Below, piece by piece: positions 1-47,972 of a DNA stretch of 60,000 bases. The notes below the pieces were generated by a model. It worked only from the letters and a program-made list of their open reading frames with translations. It made no database searches and was not told the DNA's origin. Positions within the stretch are counted from its first letter, which is position 1, and every line of letters starts with the position of its first letter. Position numbers and translations under genes: made by a program. This stretch comes from Glandiceps talaboti (Eukaryota; Hemichordata; Enteropneusta; Spengelidae): NCBI RefSeq assembly GCF_964340395.1, contig NC_135558.1, forward strand, positions 8,972,501 to 9,032,500. The letters are read 5' to 3'.

Positions 1-390
1 TGTCAAAAAAAGGGGCTTAGCAGTGCAGGGTTTAACATTGTCACAAACAGACATGGTGTTTGCATGGCTATAAAACAAGTTTGCATGTCTTCATTAGCCA
101 AGCTAGCACCTCCACTCAGGAAATAAATAAAGAAGTATGCTTTCATGACATCCAGATATTCTCAAGTGCATACGTAATGGATTTTTTTAGTAGACATGTA
201 ATATTTCAGTTGTCAGAAAATAGGGGCATAGTAGTGCATGTTTTATAAGCACTGTTGCAAAGAGACTTAGTTTTTACAACTATAAAACGTGTTTGGCCTT
301 TTTTTTTACATCTCATCCCCTCCATATAGGAAATAAATAAATACAGTATGCCATCATGACTTCCAAAAAATTCTCAAGTGTATACATAAT
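1..390. repeat. Tandem duplication with ~212-base period at the left edge
   Basis: Two diverged copies are visible. The block GGGGCTTAGCAGTGCA near base 13 recurs as GGGGCATAGTAGTGCA near 225. The block AGGAAATAAATAAA near 118 recurs near 329. The array may continue left of the window. It lies in the whirlin intron or 3' region. Confidence 0.75.
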
Positions 391-1617
391 ACAATATATA
401 ATTAGATTTAAATTTTCAAAATTGTTCTATACATGAAATAAGTGATGAAATAAGTGATGGCAGTTTGATTTTAATAATCCCCCCGGAATACCTCCTTCTA
501 CTTCTATAGGCTTAAATTGAATCTTCTTTTTCCCTTAAAATCTTTTAATAATCTGATAATTAAAGTGATCAATGAACTGCATAATTACAAAGCATGTCAG
601 ACAACAAAGTGCTTCACCCACTACTGGGGATATCCTACAATAATTTGAAACCTTTTTGTTGCTCAGAATACTTAGAAATTGCTTTAAGTCAAGATATCTT
701 TGTCAAATTTTGACAAGTTAAGAGCTCACATAATTTGATAAACGTTAATTTTAAAATTATACCTTGTATAATTGTTTGTGTATAACTCTGTGTGAGAACA
801 TAATTTCAATGGAACGAAGTGCTAAGGTACCGTAATTTTAACTGTAATCATTGCACAGACATATTTTCACATTTTATCATTGTTGCACATACATAGTTTT
901 ACATTTTATAATCTTTGCACATACATAGTTTTACATTTTATCATCTTTGCACATACATATTTTTACATTTTATCATCTTTGCACATACATATTTTTTACA
1001 TTTTTATCATCTTTGCACAGACATCATCTTTATGTCTTATTTGATGAAAAAAAACATAACAAATTTGCATTTTTTTATACATGAAAATTAAGAGCTTATA
1101 TAAATCTTCATGATAATAACATGCATTTTGTCTTGCCACAGGCCTTAATTTTACTCTGGTTAAAGTGTCTATTTTCAATCATGTATTGATATGTAAATAT
1201 AGCCAACATCATAATGATGTCGTTTCCAATCATATGGGTAGTTTCTTACTGTACAGTATTTTGAAGTATATGAAAATTACCAAGAAAAGTTCTGGCATGT
1301 GTCTGATACACTTAGTGACAAATAAAGCCAGTTATAAATATGAATTACTTTTTAAATTTTCTGATGTAAAAATTTTGTTTAAAGTGAAATTTCAGTTCCA
1401 CAAGTATAGAACAAAAATGTCATTTACACAAGTAAAAAAGTGATGAAGAGACACATTGGTGTGAAAATCATTTTTTGCACGATGCAAAATTTTCGAAAAA
1501 GAATTTCAGAAACATAGATAAAAGTACTTCCATTGGTGTAAAAACCTTTTTGGGGGCATTTAAATTTTTAAAGTAAAATTTCAGATATAACAGACAAAGC
1601 AAAATCTTTCTACTTAC
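391..1617. other. Non-coding stretch beyond whirlin exon 10
   Basis: Apart from the 32-base minisatellite at 851-1030, I see no exon here. In particular no frame resembles a PDZ3 domain on either strand. Confidence 0.6.
851..1030. repeat. 32-base minisatellite, ~5.5 copies
   Basis: The element TTGCACATACAT recurs at 883, 915, 947 and 979, with variant copies at 851 and 1013. The spacing is 32, 32, 32, 32 and 34 bases. Copies are contiguous with no unique spacers. Confidence 0.9.
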
Positions 1618-37049
<35,432 letters not shown>

Positions 37050-38444
37050 TTTTGGTTTCCACGATTGTCACCCACCTGTGTGAAAAAAAGATCGGCACAG
37101 CAATAAAAAAGTTATTCCAAATTTTGGTCCTCTCGATTGTTAATATCCTCCACAATACACTCGCACAAATTCCGACAGTCCATCTTCACAACAATTCCGT
37201 GATCGCACAAAAAAATTAGGGTTTCATCGGGTCTGTTTGTATGGTATTCCAGCGGTCTTGTTCCAATACATTGCAGTACGCAGGATGATTACGCATACCG
37301 TCTAGCTAATGAAATGGTAGACGCTGATTGGTTACTTTTATAATTGACTGACAACTGAGTCATCCACTCTCGATTTTCACACTTCGCAACTTGATTAGAT
37401 AAGTCACGCAATCAGAAAAACGTAAGGTTTTTGAGTCACAATGAAGTATATTCCCCACAGTTTGGCTTATATATACGTCAATGTGAAGTGCCCTGCCCAA
37501 TGACCCACGTTCATGACGTTTTTCTAGATTTCTTTTGTCCGAGATTTCATTTGAAATTTCAGTTTGAGATAAATTGAAAGTGAGGGCGCACTTTATTTTT
37601 GTGTGCGTACGTTCTGACACGATCCGTCCGTGCTTGGCACTTATAGTTCACTTATAGTTCACTTATACTTACACATTTACAAGGACCAGCACGTGTGCGG
37701 GTTTTTCATGCTGTACGTGTATGTAATAAGACAATACGACTGTAAAACATGTCATAAGGCTACTAGTATGCAAATGCTAGGGAAACAATTCAAAACGCTT
37801 CGATAATGCATGTAATTAGGATGCACTCTTGAACCCACTTGTTTTGATTATGAGAGAATATATTTTTTTACATGTTTCATGCAAAATACAAAGTAAGAAA
37901 GGGTTTCTTGATATATCAATTTTGATGAATTTGAAGACTTTGAAACATGACTTGGATTCAAAACTTTAATAACTTCGGTACTATAGTTAAGATCTAAGAC
38001 TCTTCGTGTGTTCAAGTTCGGTCACGGTCACAGTCATTCGATAAAGCAATGAGACTTTACTAAACATCTAATATCAAATCTAATATATTATACTTGATTT
38101 ATATATACATATGATTAATCTGTCGTTTATAGGGACGCTTCAAAGTTGACTTTCAATGGTTCATCTTTACCCCTAGACTGTAATGACGTCATCGGTTCGG
38201 GCTTACCAAACACCTAATTACTGACAGAAAACTACTAGAATACGGTACATGTACATGGCACGGTGAACTCACAACTGAACGTAAACTATTTTAAAACCTA
38301 CAATAACAAAGCCATCACCACTACTATCGTAATAAAAACATTTAACTTAAGTAATTTTTCTAACGTACCGTAATTAACTAATCTTAACAAAGATCTCTTT
38401 TGTACAACACATTTTTCTTATAATGATATTAAAGTTGGAATAAT

Positions 38445-38596
<152 letters not shown>

Positions 38597-38819
38597 AATA
38601 ATACTAATTACGCATCCAAATATAAAAAAATACAGACAATTAAAAGTACATATAACGATCTACCAGACAAAAAAGGAATAGCTAAAAATACAAACTTAGT
38701 ATGTCAACTAATATAAAATAATCACCATAAAAATCTCAAAAGGGACGAACTAAAAACAAAATAAAATGTGAAACAGCTCAGCTAATTATAGTAAAAGTCT
38801 GACACTATTATAGACAATC

Positions 38820-39100
38820 GGGCTATCATCCTTTCGCTTGGTCCTGCATTTAAAATTCACTCTCTGTCTCTGACGTGTTTGATATAGTGAAGCTTGTGGT
38901 CAAGGTGTATTATACTTTTTGCGAATTTTTTGCAAATCTGAAGGCGTCTGGCTTCAAGTGTGTGTTAACTTTAGCAGGTTAAGAGCTTCGCGCTATAGAT
39001 GTATGGTATAATGGGATAAATCTGAGAGCTCTTTTCTGAATATACTCTCAACGGGTGGACCTGATGAGTTTAACAGAAAGGCCGCCTTGCCACACTACGC
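38820..39100 (-). pseudogene. Decayed non-LTR retrotransposon reverse-transcriptase C-terminal fragment
   Basis: Minus-strand frames give, in order, VVWQGGLSVKL, a stop, EYIQKRALRFIPLYHTS, REALNLLKL and, after frame changes, TLEARRLQICKKFAKSIIH then DHKLHYIKH. This order (WHxGL, IQKRALR, EALxLLxL, TLExRRxxLCxxFA) is the conserved C-terminal region of CR1/Jockey-group ORF2 proteins. At least one stop and two frameshifts make it dead. The sequence from 38857 down to the ATG array at 38596 would be its 3' UTR. Confidence 0.8.
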
Positions 39101-39681
39101 TATAGAGATCGTATCATTAGTGTAAATCATAACTATTTGGCTATAGGTTCTCTGCAGACGACCCGTCTGATTTCATCGAAAAAGGTTTAGTGGCGCCAAT
39201 ACCGATATTGTATGAATATATATAAATTTAATGTACAGGCCAGGGGAAGACTTAGTTAGGTAGTCAACTACTTCTAATCATTTTTTTTTCTCTTTGTCCT
39301 TAATAACTTCATTATCCATTGGTACAATTTTGGTTATATCTCTAGGAGTAAGTGAATATGTCACGCATCGTATTTTATAAATGCTCAGCTGAGAGGTGTA
39401 TGTGTAAATCGTCGAGCAAAATCTACGAGTGATAATTTACCCACGGCCAAAAGCCTTCATATCACATTGCGTAGCACACTTGCTTACATTTAAATTGCAA
39501 TTATCTCATGAACAGTTTTTATGACACGTTTTAGAATGGCGAGCAGAAATCCAGAAATCTAAGGGAAGTTCTGAAAAGAGGTAACATCAGAAGAAGAGAC
39601 AAAAACAAAATAATAATGTGTACCGTCGTTGATGGCGTTTTCAATTACCCATAATTCCGCGTCGGGTCAGGTCAATGGATT

Positions 39682-39695
39682 GTTGCTTTGGGAAC
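39682..39695 (+). promoter_or_regulatory. Weak X-box-like (RFX) motif upstream of CCDC180
   Basis: GTTGCTTTGGGAAC fits the loose consensus RYYNYY-N1-3-RRNRAC about 400 bases before the CCDC180 start. RFX sites drive many cilia genes. By simple base counting the loose consensus is expected about once per 700 bases on the two strands, so the match alone is weak. Confidence 0.15.
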
Positions 39696-40095
39696 CAAAC
39701 TTGAGCAATGGCGGATTTTATATGCCAAATACGGCGACTGTTATCCCCCTACCTGGCTTTTCCGTACATTTAAAACCATTGTAAGGATTTTATATGAAAC
39801 AGTGGTTTCTTCTTTAACCAACTGCCAGGACTGACACCAGCGATCCAGCTAGAAACGGCGACGAAGACGCAATTTTGAAAGGCTGTTGAAGGGTTTCCTA
39901 TGCTAACTGTATCTATCGATCATCGACTTAGGCTCAGTCAGGGATGTGTTGACAATTGGATGGCGTAATATCTATACAAAACACACACGGATTTCTTTTT
40001 CTCTAACGGACGCTTGTTAAATTTCTCTAAAAAAAAACATTTGTGCAATCACAGCTGTCATTTTAGTACGTTGTTTAGGTTGAAAACATTGCAAA

Positions 40096-40161
40096 ATGAT
40101 GGCTACTGAAACTCGTGTTGTCCAAAGTGGACAAATATACAAGCAGATCTTTGATGCAGAG
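40096..40161 (+). CDS. CCDC180: CCDC180 exon 1: start and N-terminus
   Basis: The exon encodes 22 residues, MMATETRVVQSGQIYKQIFD and AE. An in-frame TGA sits five codons upstream, with no ATG between. The first of two adjacent ATGs (40096 or 40099) is chosen, although either could be used. The exon ends in phase 0 at GTAAGT. Confidence 0.88.
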
Positions 40162-43100
40162 GTAAGTTCTTTTTCGTCTACGAGCAATGAAATTTATAAA
40201 TTGAATGCGTTCTTCAAATATGTTAGCTATTTTTGATGACCATTTCAAAGGAAAATTGGCAGGATCTCATTTTAATAGTCTGTCGGTGGTTTGTACTCTA
40301 TCATGTTCGTATCGCGTATCGCACAACAAAATGGCGACTTTGTGGGGTTTGTTTTTAATCTGTTGATAGAAAAAAAATGTGCTCTCAATACTGTTTGTGA
40401 CTGTAGTGATGCTTTCTTAGTTAAAATTGTTGGCTGTTACATTGGATCATTCAGACGTATTTTTTTAAAGACTTTACAAAGGACATCAATAAAGAGTCAA
40501 ACTATTATTTTTTAATGAGTTATCATGTTTATAGTGAATTAAATAATTTGTGTGTGAATTTTGAAAGTCCAAAGAAGTTCCTGGGCCACTTTCCATACAC
40601 AAAGTATTTAAAAAATTCTTCACCAACACAATCTTTTCCTATCAGAAATATTATATAATATAAAGAATGAAGTAAAAGAAACTAATGTGTCACAAAATTA
40701 TTGTAATAATTTGTGAAATCATCACCTTGTTAAAAAAATTGATATTTATAAATGATTGTCCACTATTTTGTCCATCACTAATAGGTTCAATTGGTAAAGG
40801 AATATGAAAAAATACAAGAGAAACGAACGGATCCAGATGACAAAGTTCAAAGCCAGACTATCCCACTGGTGAAAGAAGGACGTCAAAATATGGGAGAGAG
40901 TCTACTGAACGAAAGGCAACAAACCTGGATTGAAAGTATGCCAAATGATGCTATGACAGAAAACCCTGTCATTTATAGGTAGGTTGAGTTACCAAACAAG
41001 AAACAAACAGACCATTCCAAGTCTTGTATAGGCTAACTTTCATCTTTAGGACAGAAAATATGGGGGCAGATGAGACGAGCTTCATCCAACAGGGAATCAA
41101 TAGACCATTTCTTAGTTGTGGGATATTAAACATTATTAGTATGACAAAAAAATCCAGGGGGAGATGAGGTGAACTGAGTCAAACAGGAAATCCTAGTTTG
41201 GAGATCTATACTATATCTCTTGAACATGATCTTGCAGGGTAGCCTTAACAGGACCTGGAATTTTCTCATTTTTTTTCACTGGTCCTGGAATATTTTTTGA
41301 ACTGGCTGTTGGGGTGAAACACCTAAAAAAAAAAATAGACAATATTATAAAGATAACAAACTTACAGTATTTCCAAAGTGTTTTCCCGCTCCAATTTTAA
41401 TGTAAAAAAGCTTTATCAATATCATGCAGGAAATCGATAGACCATTTCCATTTTTCCATGATTCAATATCTAGCCAGTGTAATCTTGTTAGAGACCCTTT
41501 ATTTGGCAGAAAGCCTCTCATTTATAGCTGAGATGCGTAAAAAGCAGGAAATCAACGGACCTCTTCATAATTTAGGTATACATTACCAGAGGAAGATCCT
41601 ACAAGTGAAGCTCCAAATGACAGGATAGTTTGTAGCTTAAGTTTTGAAGGACAGTTTACTGTTTTAGTCCTGTCTTCAAGATCTAAATCCAAATATTTAT
41701 TTATTTATTTATTTATTTTATTTTCAGACAAGTAGGTTCTACTACAACAAAGGCATACTTAAAGCCAGAGATAGCAATAGCTGCTATGGAAGTCAGGGGA
41801 CTTGCAGATACTGTCAGTAAGTATCTTTTGAAATGCCTTTTACCTAATTTTTGATCTTTTTTTGTTGAGGGGCAAAATATGTTGTGTCAGCAGCAGCAGT
41901 AGTAGTAACCTCAATACCAGTGAGCCCCCCCCCCCCCCTCCCCCCACACACACACACACTTTCCACTTTTAGGAATATACAGTTATGTGACCTTTAACCC
42001 CATCAGTACTTGGTATATTAGTGTTTGACTGATATATCAAGACAACATTTTGGTGACGATAAATTTGAACACTTGTCAAGCAAAACTTTAAAATGAATTC
42101 GTATGTAGGAATTATTTCTGTGATTTTGAGATAGAGTCGGGATACAAGAAAAAAATTTCAGAAAATTTCCAGTAATTACAATATTGATAGGAATCCCAGA
42201 TACCTCGTTAGACCAAAATATTTGTTTTGAACATATCTTTAATCACATTCTAGTCTTTACTATGAAGGAGTACAAACACAATTATGAACCTTTCACTTCT
42301 ACATTATATAAATCTTTTGAGAAAAATTAATCTCAAATTGATGTTGAAAGTTGTCTACTGAACACAACTTGCATATCAGTACAATGACCAAATTTTGTAA
42401 TTTGTGAAAGTATAATTTCTTCACCATCCACAGCTGCTGAGCGTACAGGTTCTGATATCATAGAAAGAATTGCTGAGAGTCGACAAAAACGACACGAATC
42501 AGCTGTAGAAGACATGCATCAAGAACTCGCTGTCATTGCCTCGGTAAGTTTTAATGAAAAATCCATGAAAGATTTTTTTTTTAAAATACTTGAAAAAATA
42601 GTGGGTATTTGACCAAAATAATATTTTTGGATGTAAAGTTTCAGGTATGTATAGGAATAGGTCATTTCATAAAGGTAAACAAAGTTGTGCTGAAAACAAC
42701 ATTTTGATAAAATATTAAATCAATGACATAAGCAAAGCATTGAAACATTTTTTTACAGAGAATTTGAAAATGTATGTACTGTAATACTAAAGTTTCGTAC
42801 TCTTGAATTTAACACTATCAATGTAGGAATTTCCAATGTACAGTAAACAGCTGATTCTTCTTTATTTTTACTTTTAATTTCTTTGTACTATTTTGGTTGT
42901 ATCAAGTTTCTACTAAAATGAGATCTGAAGATGTAATGATCATAACTTGGACTTCAGTACTTTTCATCTAAGTATTATATTTTTCATATTCTGTCAGTGC
43001 AAACTGGGCCACTAGATAAAAGTACTCCACAGTTAATTATGCAATTGGTTCATTTATTTCAGGATTTGGAGCCTCAGATAACTGAAGCCGGAGAAGTATT

Positions 43101-45390
43101 GATTTATAATCTGGTACAAAATGACCAAGGTATGGTTACTAGGCAACCCAGATATTTCAGTGTTGTGTGTTAAGTTTCAATTTTGAAGTACCAGATTACG
43201 AATACCTTAATTCGAAATCTGGTTGAATGCTTCTGGCCATTTTTATACTCATTTCTTGCATAAGATTTGTGCAGATTTTATGGTACGAACATTTTCTTTT
43301 GGGTTGAATAATGTTTTCATGTACATAGGTTCATAGTTGCTGACACTGTGTACTTGTACTCTCTCAAAACACTTTATCAAAAACAATGGAGGTGTTGTGA
43401 TACTAAGTGTCTACCCCAGTTGTTTTCACCAATGGAGGTGTTGTAATACTAAGTGTCTATCTGGTATCCCACCCTGAAAGTCAGTTATTAAACTTTAATG
43501 AAATAATTTGGTCACCATACTGTTTGAAATTTTAGAGACTTTTATTTCAAGTATGGAAATAATATATACTTATTGTTGTTACTTTTTTCTTCAACAGAAA
43601 TAGAACAGATTTTATCAAAGATATCCGAGGATTCGGTAAGTTGGAAAAAAATATCCAGGCCTTTAAAAAACATGAAAGTTCAAGTCAAAAGTCAGTAGTC
43701 AGTCAGACAATTCTACAATATGAATAATGAAATAACATGGCCATTATTCAAAATGTGATGAAGCTTTTATCATAGTTTATGAAATAACATCCATTGGGTT
43801 ATTAGCCAAAATGAATTAAAACTTGAATCAGAGTTCAAGAACAAGGAAGGTCATTACCCAAATGTGCTAGAAGTTCAGGATGAGAAACTTTCCATCTACA
43901 CAGAATGAATAGAGATATATAAATATTAATATTTATATTAATTTTGCAGCTTATACAGTGGCTAGTCATTAACCATTTACACTCGTGTATTTTCAACAAT
44001 TAAAACATGTTACAGTCTTAACTTTTATTTTCCAACCATTTCAAATTTATACTCATATCGGTCCAAGATGTTTTCACATAATATTCTACCCTGTTCCATT
44101 TGCTGATGGAAAGATATGACATCCCAATATCTCGGTGTACTTTGAGAAAACATCAACTTGATCAGTGACAGTCCAGGCCAACTTTGAAAGAACGACATGG
44201 TCAATGAATTGAATTAGTTAGACTGCTACAATGCTTTGGATTGCTAATGTTAATGTTTGTTTGTTGTTTGTTTTCAGATCCTACAACATTACACACTGGA
44301 AGAGCTAATAGATCTATGGAATAGTGTAGGTTGTCAGTCTGGCATCAGACATACTTGGATTACAGAACTTGATGAAACATTGGATAGAATAGAAGGCAGT
44401 AGAGAACAAATGGTAAGTATATTATCATCTAAGTTGGATTTCTATTGATTAGCTTTTGTCTTTGTCAGGTACATGTATTCTTCAAGATGCAGCAAACAGG
44501 GAAAGTATACCTAGTAACCCTCAAACTTAATGTTTCTGCTTCCTTAACATGTAGTAAACCCATCTTCAGATCATGTTCTTGTAAAAGATAATGGCTTGGG
44601 CAGGATTAGGGTTGAGTACAAACAGTTTTATGTCAATTACCGTATATTCATACCGATGTTTTGCACATCCTAAAAAAAGTCTTAACATACAGAACACACC
44701 ATTACTATGTATATGAAATTCTTACTAAAATAATTGTTTTACACCATATATTAGAGTAACTAGATAAACCTGTAATTTTTTTTACCTATATCATATGTTC
44801 ATTTCAGTATCATGTCTTTCATAACTTTGTTGTTTTTTTAGTGATATTTGAATAAATCAAAAATATTCATATTATATTCATTACATGTATAATTTTTTCT
44901 CTAAATGATATTACATCAATATTTTGTAAACTTCACCATAGTTAATATATTCACAGACTTGTCTGTGATATATTTAATTCCTCTGTCATGTTTGTTTCAT
45001 CTTGAAAAGTATATTTCATCATGTTTGTTTCATCAATTATTGATAGTTTACAATTTGATTTAACAGATTGCTGCTGTCTTCAAACACTATGCTAAATTAT
45101 TAGAGAGTATTTCTCACGTTATGCCTCCTGATGCTCAAAGATTGCTGGAAAAAGAATCTCAGGTAAGAAATCATGAATATATGATTTGTAAACTCTGTTT
45201 ACATGTAAGTCCTATATCATTAGAGGCCCAAATACCTGTGGAATCATGATGGGGACATGGTTAGAGTGGCTGGATTGGAATCTGTAAGATGTACTGGTTC
45301 AAACCTAGCTGCTACTGTTTGGTTCTCAATGGCTGAAGTCCTTCTGCAAGATTTGAACCATGATTGATTGACTGACAGATTGACTGACTG

Positions 45391-45421
<31 letters not shown>

Positions 45422-45465
45422 CTATTGATTGGGGATTGAATTGATCAGATGATTGACTGAATAAG

Positions 45466-45500
<35 letters not shown>

Positions 45501-45533
45501 GGATTGAATTGATCAGATGATTGACTGAATAAG

Positions 45534-45581
<48 letters not shown>

Positions 45582-45632
45582 GGAATAATTAGTTAATTGG
45601 TTGGTTGATTGGTTGGATGTTTTGTTGTTGGG

Positions 45633-45701
<69 letters not shown>

Positions 45702-46455
45702 TGTATCTAAGATTCTTATTCATTTATATCCTAGGTAATCAACCAAACTATGCTAGGTAATAGACGTGCCTATGCAGACCTGTATGCTAGACTTATGAAG
45801 ACTGACATAGAGAGAGAACGAAGTCAACATGAAACATGGCGTAACAGAGTAGAGAATTGGAAACAATTGAATATTGATGAAGCCATCAGGAAATTCACGT
45901 AAGTATAAATCAATGGATTATTATTGCTCAAAGTGGCTAAAAAAAAGAGTGGTTAAAAGGAATTTAACGTCCTGTTTTCCCAACTTGTAGTTTTTTGTGT
46001 ACAAACAAATACCCCCTTCCCCTCCCCTTACCCCTCCCAGTAGAAAGAGGATTAAAATGTATTAAAAGTATGGTGAACAACAGTGGATTCCATTCAATGG
46101 ATTTGTGTAATATTAAGAACAGTGTATGGTATAGAATATGAAATATTTTTATTTTGTTTCCCTGTAGTGGGTTTATGGAGAGTGAACCTATGGTCAAACC
46201 ACCAGGAATTGATAGGTTGTTGATGGAAAAACAAGCTGAACAGCAACATCTGAACACCAAGAGAATAGAGCTTCTAAACTCTCTTAGGTGAGTTTATGCT
46301 AACTTAATTTATCTGTTTTCAAATCATAAGCGTATCTCAGAGTATAATCACTATCATCACTGTCGTGATAATACTCTGAGGACATTAAAGCTACAGCAGC
46401 AGAGCAGCAGCAACAACAACAACAACACAACAACAACAACAACAACAACAACAAG

Positions 46456-46540
<85 letters not shown>

Positions 46541-47941
46541 ATTGATTGATTGATTGATTAACTGACTGACTGACTGACTTATAGATGGACAGACAGACAG
46601 ATTAATATATACATGGTCCATTTTCTGATTGAATGATTTGAAAGATCAATCATCTTGAACACTAGTATAGTCAAATGATATAAACCATCTCATTTATTGT
46701 CATTTCTGTCTATACCCACAGGGACATGAAACCACCCAGTTCTACCAAGACTGCAGTGTATCAATGGAACTCACAGCTGACAGCTGTAACTAGACAGATA
46801 GATGAGTTACATATACACTATATGGGTAAACTGCATGAGGAGTATGAAAGAGTCTGTCAGCTCTGCCTAGACCAGGTTGATAAATACAGGGTAAGAACTT
46901 TAGCCATAATGTGATAGAACATCATGACATGTGAGTACAAGTGTGGCGTAATAAGGATATTGGCATGAGTGATTGCAGTGTTCTCTGAGGCTGTACTTTC
47001 ATGAATGTAGCGAGTGAAAGTGCAGCAGAAAACACTGCAAGCATGAGTGCAAATATCACTGAGTACCCACACTGGAATTTACTTGGCATTGGGGTTCTGT
47101 ATTATGTTTATTCGAAAAAGCAGATTTCTGTAAAAATGACACTGCAATCAAGCGCTTTCATTGACAATGAACAACAGTGCCCTCATTTGTATATACTTTG
47201 CATGCAGGTATGCAATAATGTTTTCGGTATTGCACTGCAGTGCAGAACCACTAGTAGGAACTTGCATCATTGCAAGACTCTGGTAAATATGTAATAATAA
47301 GAAATACAGTTTTAAGTATTTGCTAGACTCAAAGATTTGGTGTTGTGTTGCATGACATGCTGTGGCAATTTTTTCAAAAGGTGTGAAGCTCCTAACATTG
47401 TGGATTTCCCATAATGCCTTGCCTGAGTGTTGAGGAGGCCATTGTGAACCAGATTTAGCAATTTTCATAATGATGGTTAAGGATGCATAATACAGGATTT
47501 GTAAAAATGACATCCCTAAAGTGTAACTAATGCAGCTAACTTTAAGAGTAGCTCACCATTGAATAAAATGTGTATTTTGACTTGCATTATACAGGCAGAG
47601 TTAGTAGACGCTGGTATCTGTACAGAAGAGAAAATTATTGAAGTGATTGAAGACCATTTCCTGCCACAGCTTGGTAACAGACAAAGAATGTTTGAAGATC
47701 ACCTAGAAACCATGGATGTAAGTATATCTAGTTATGAAAATCATTTTGATTAGGCCAAAAAAAAATTCTTTCTGGTCAGCATGCACATCACTTAAATACC
47801 CTCGCGACGGTCTTTTTTTTGTGTGTGTTTGTCCAGCCCATGCAGTCTACAGATCCTAGGGAAAACACAAAAATAACCCTCCCTACTTCATTGAAGACAA
47901 CTGCAGAGCCAGTCATGAACGAACTAGCAAATGACATCTGC

Positions 47942-47972
<31 letters not shown>

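Larger units (their letters stand above)
40162..44277. other. CCDC180 introns 1-6
   Basis: The six introns of about 470-750 bases between the exons listed are AT-rich. They contain a TTTA run just before exon 3 (about 41697-41720), a C homopolymer with CA repeat (41925-41958) and a 51-base duplication (about 43388-43465, GGAGGTGTTGT-ATACTAAGTGTCTA). No other gene is visible. Confidence 0.6.

Noticed and set aside
851-1030. Regular 32-base repeats resembling a CRISPR array
   Set aside because: Units are contiguous with no unique spacers, and the context is an animal intron.
39682-39695. X-box as proof that CCDC180 is RFX-regulated
   Set aside because: The loose consensus is expected about once per 700 bases on two strands, so one match is not evidence on its own.
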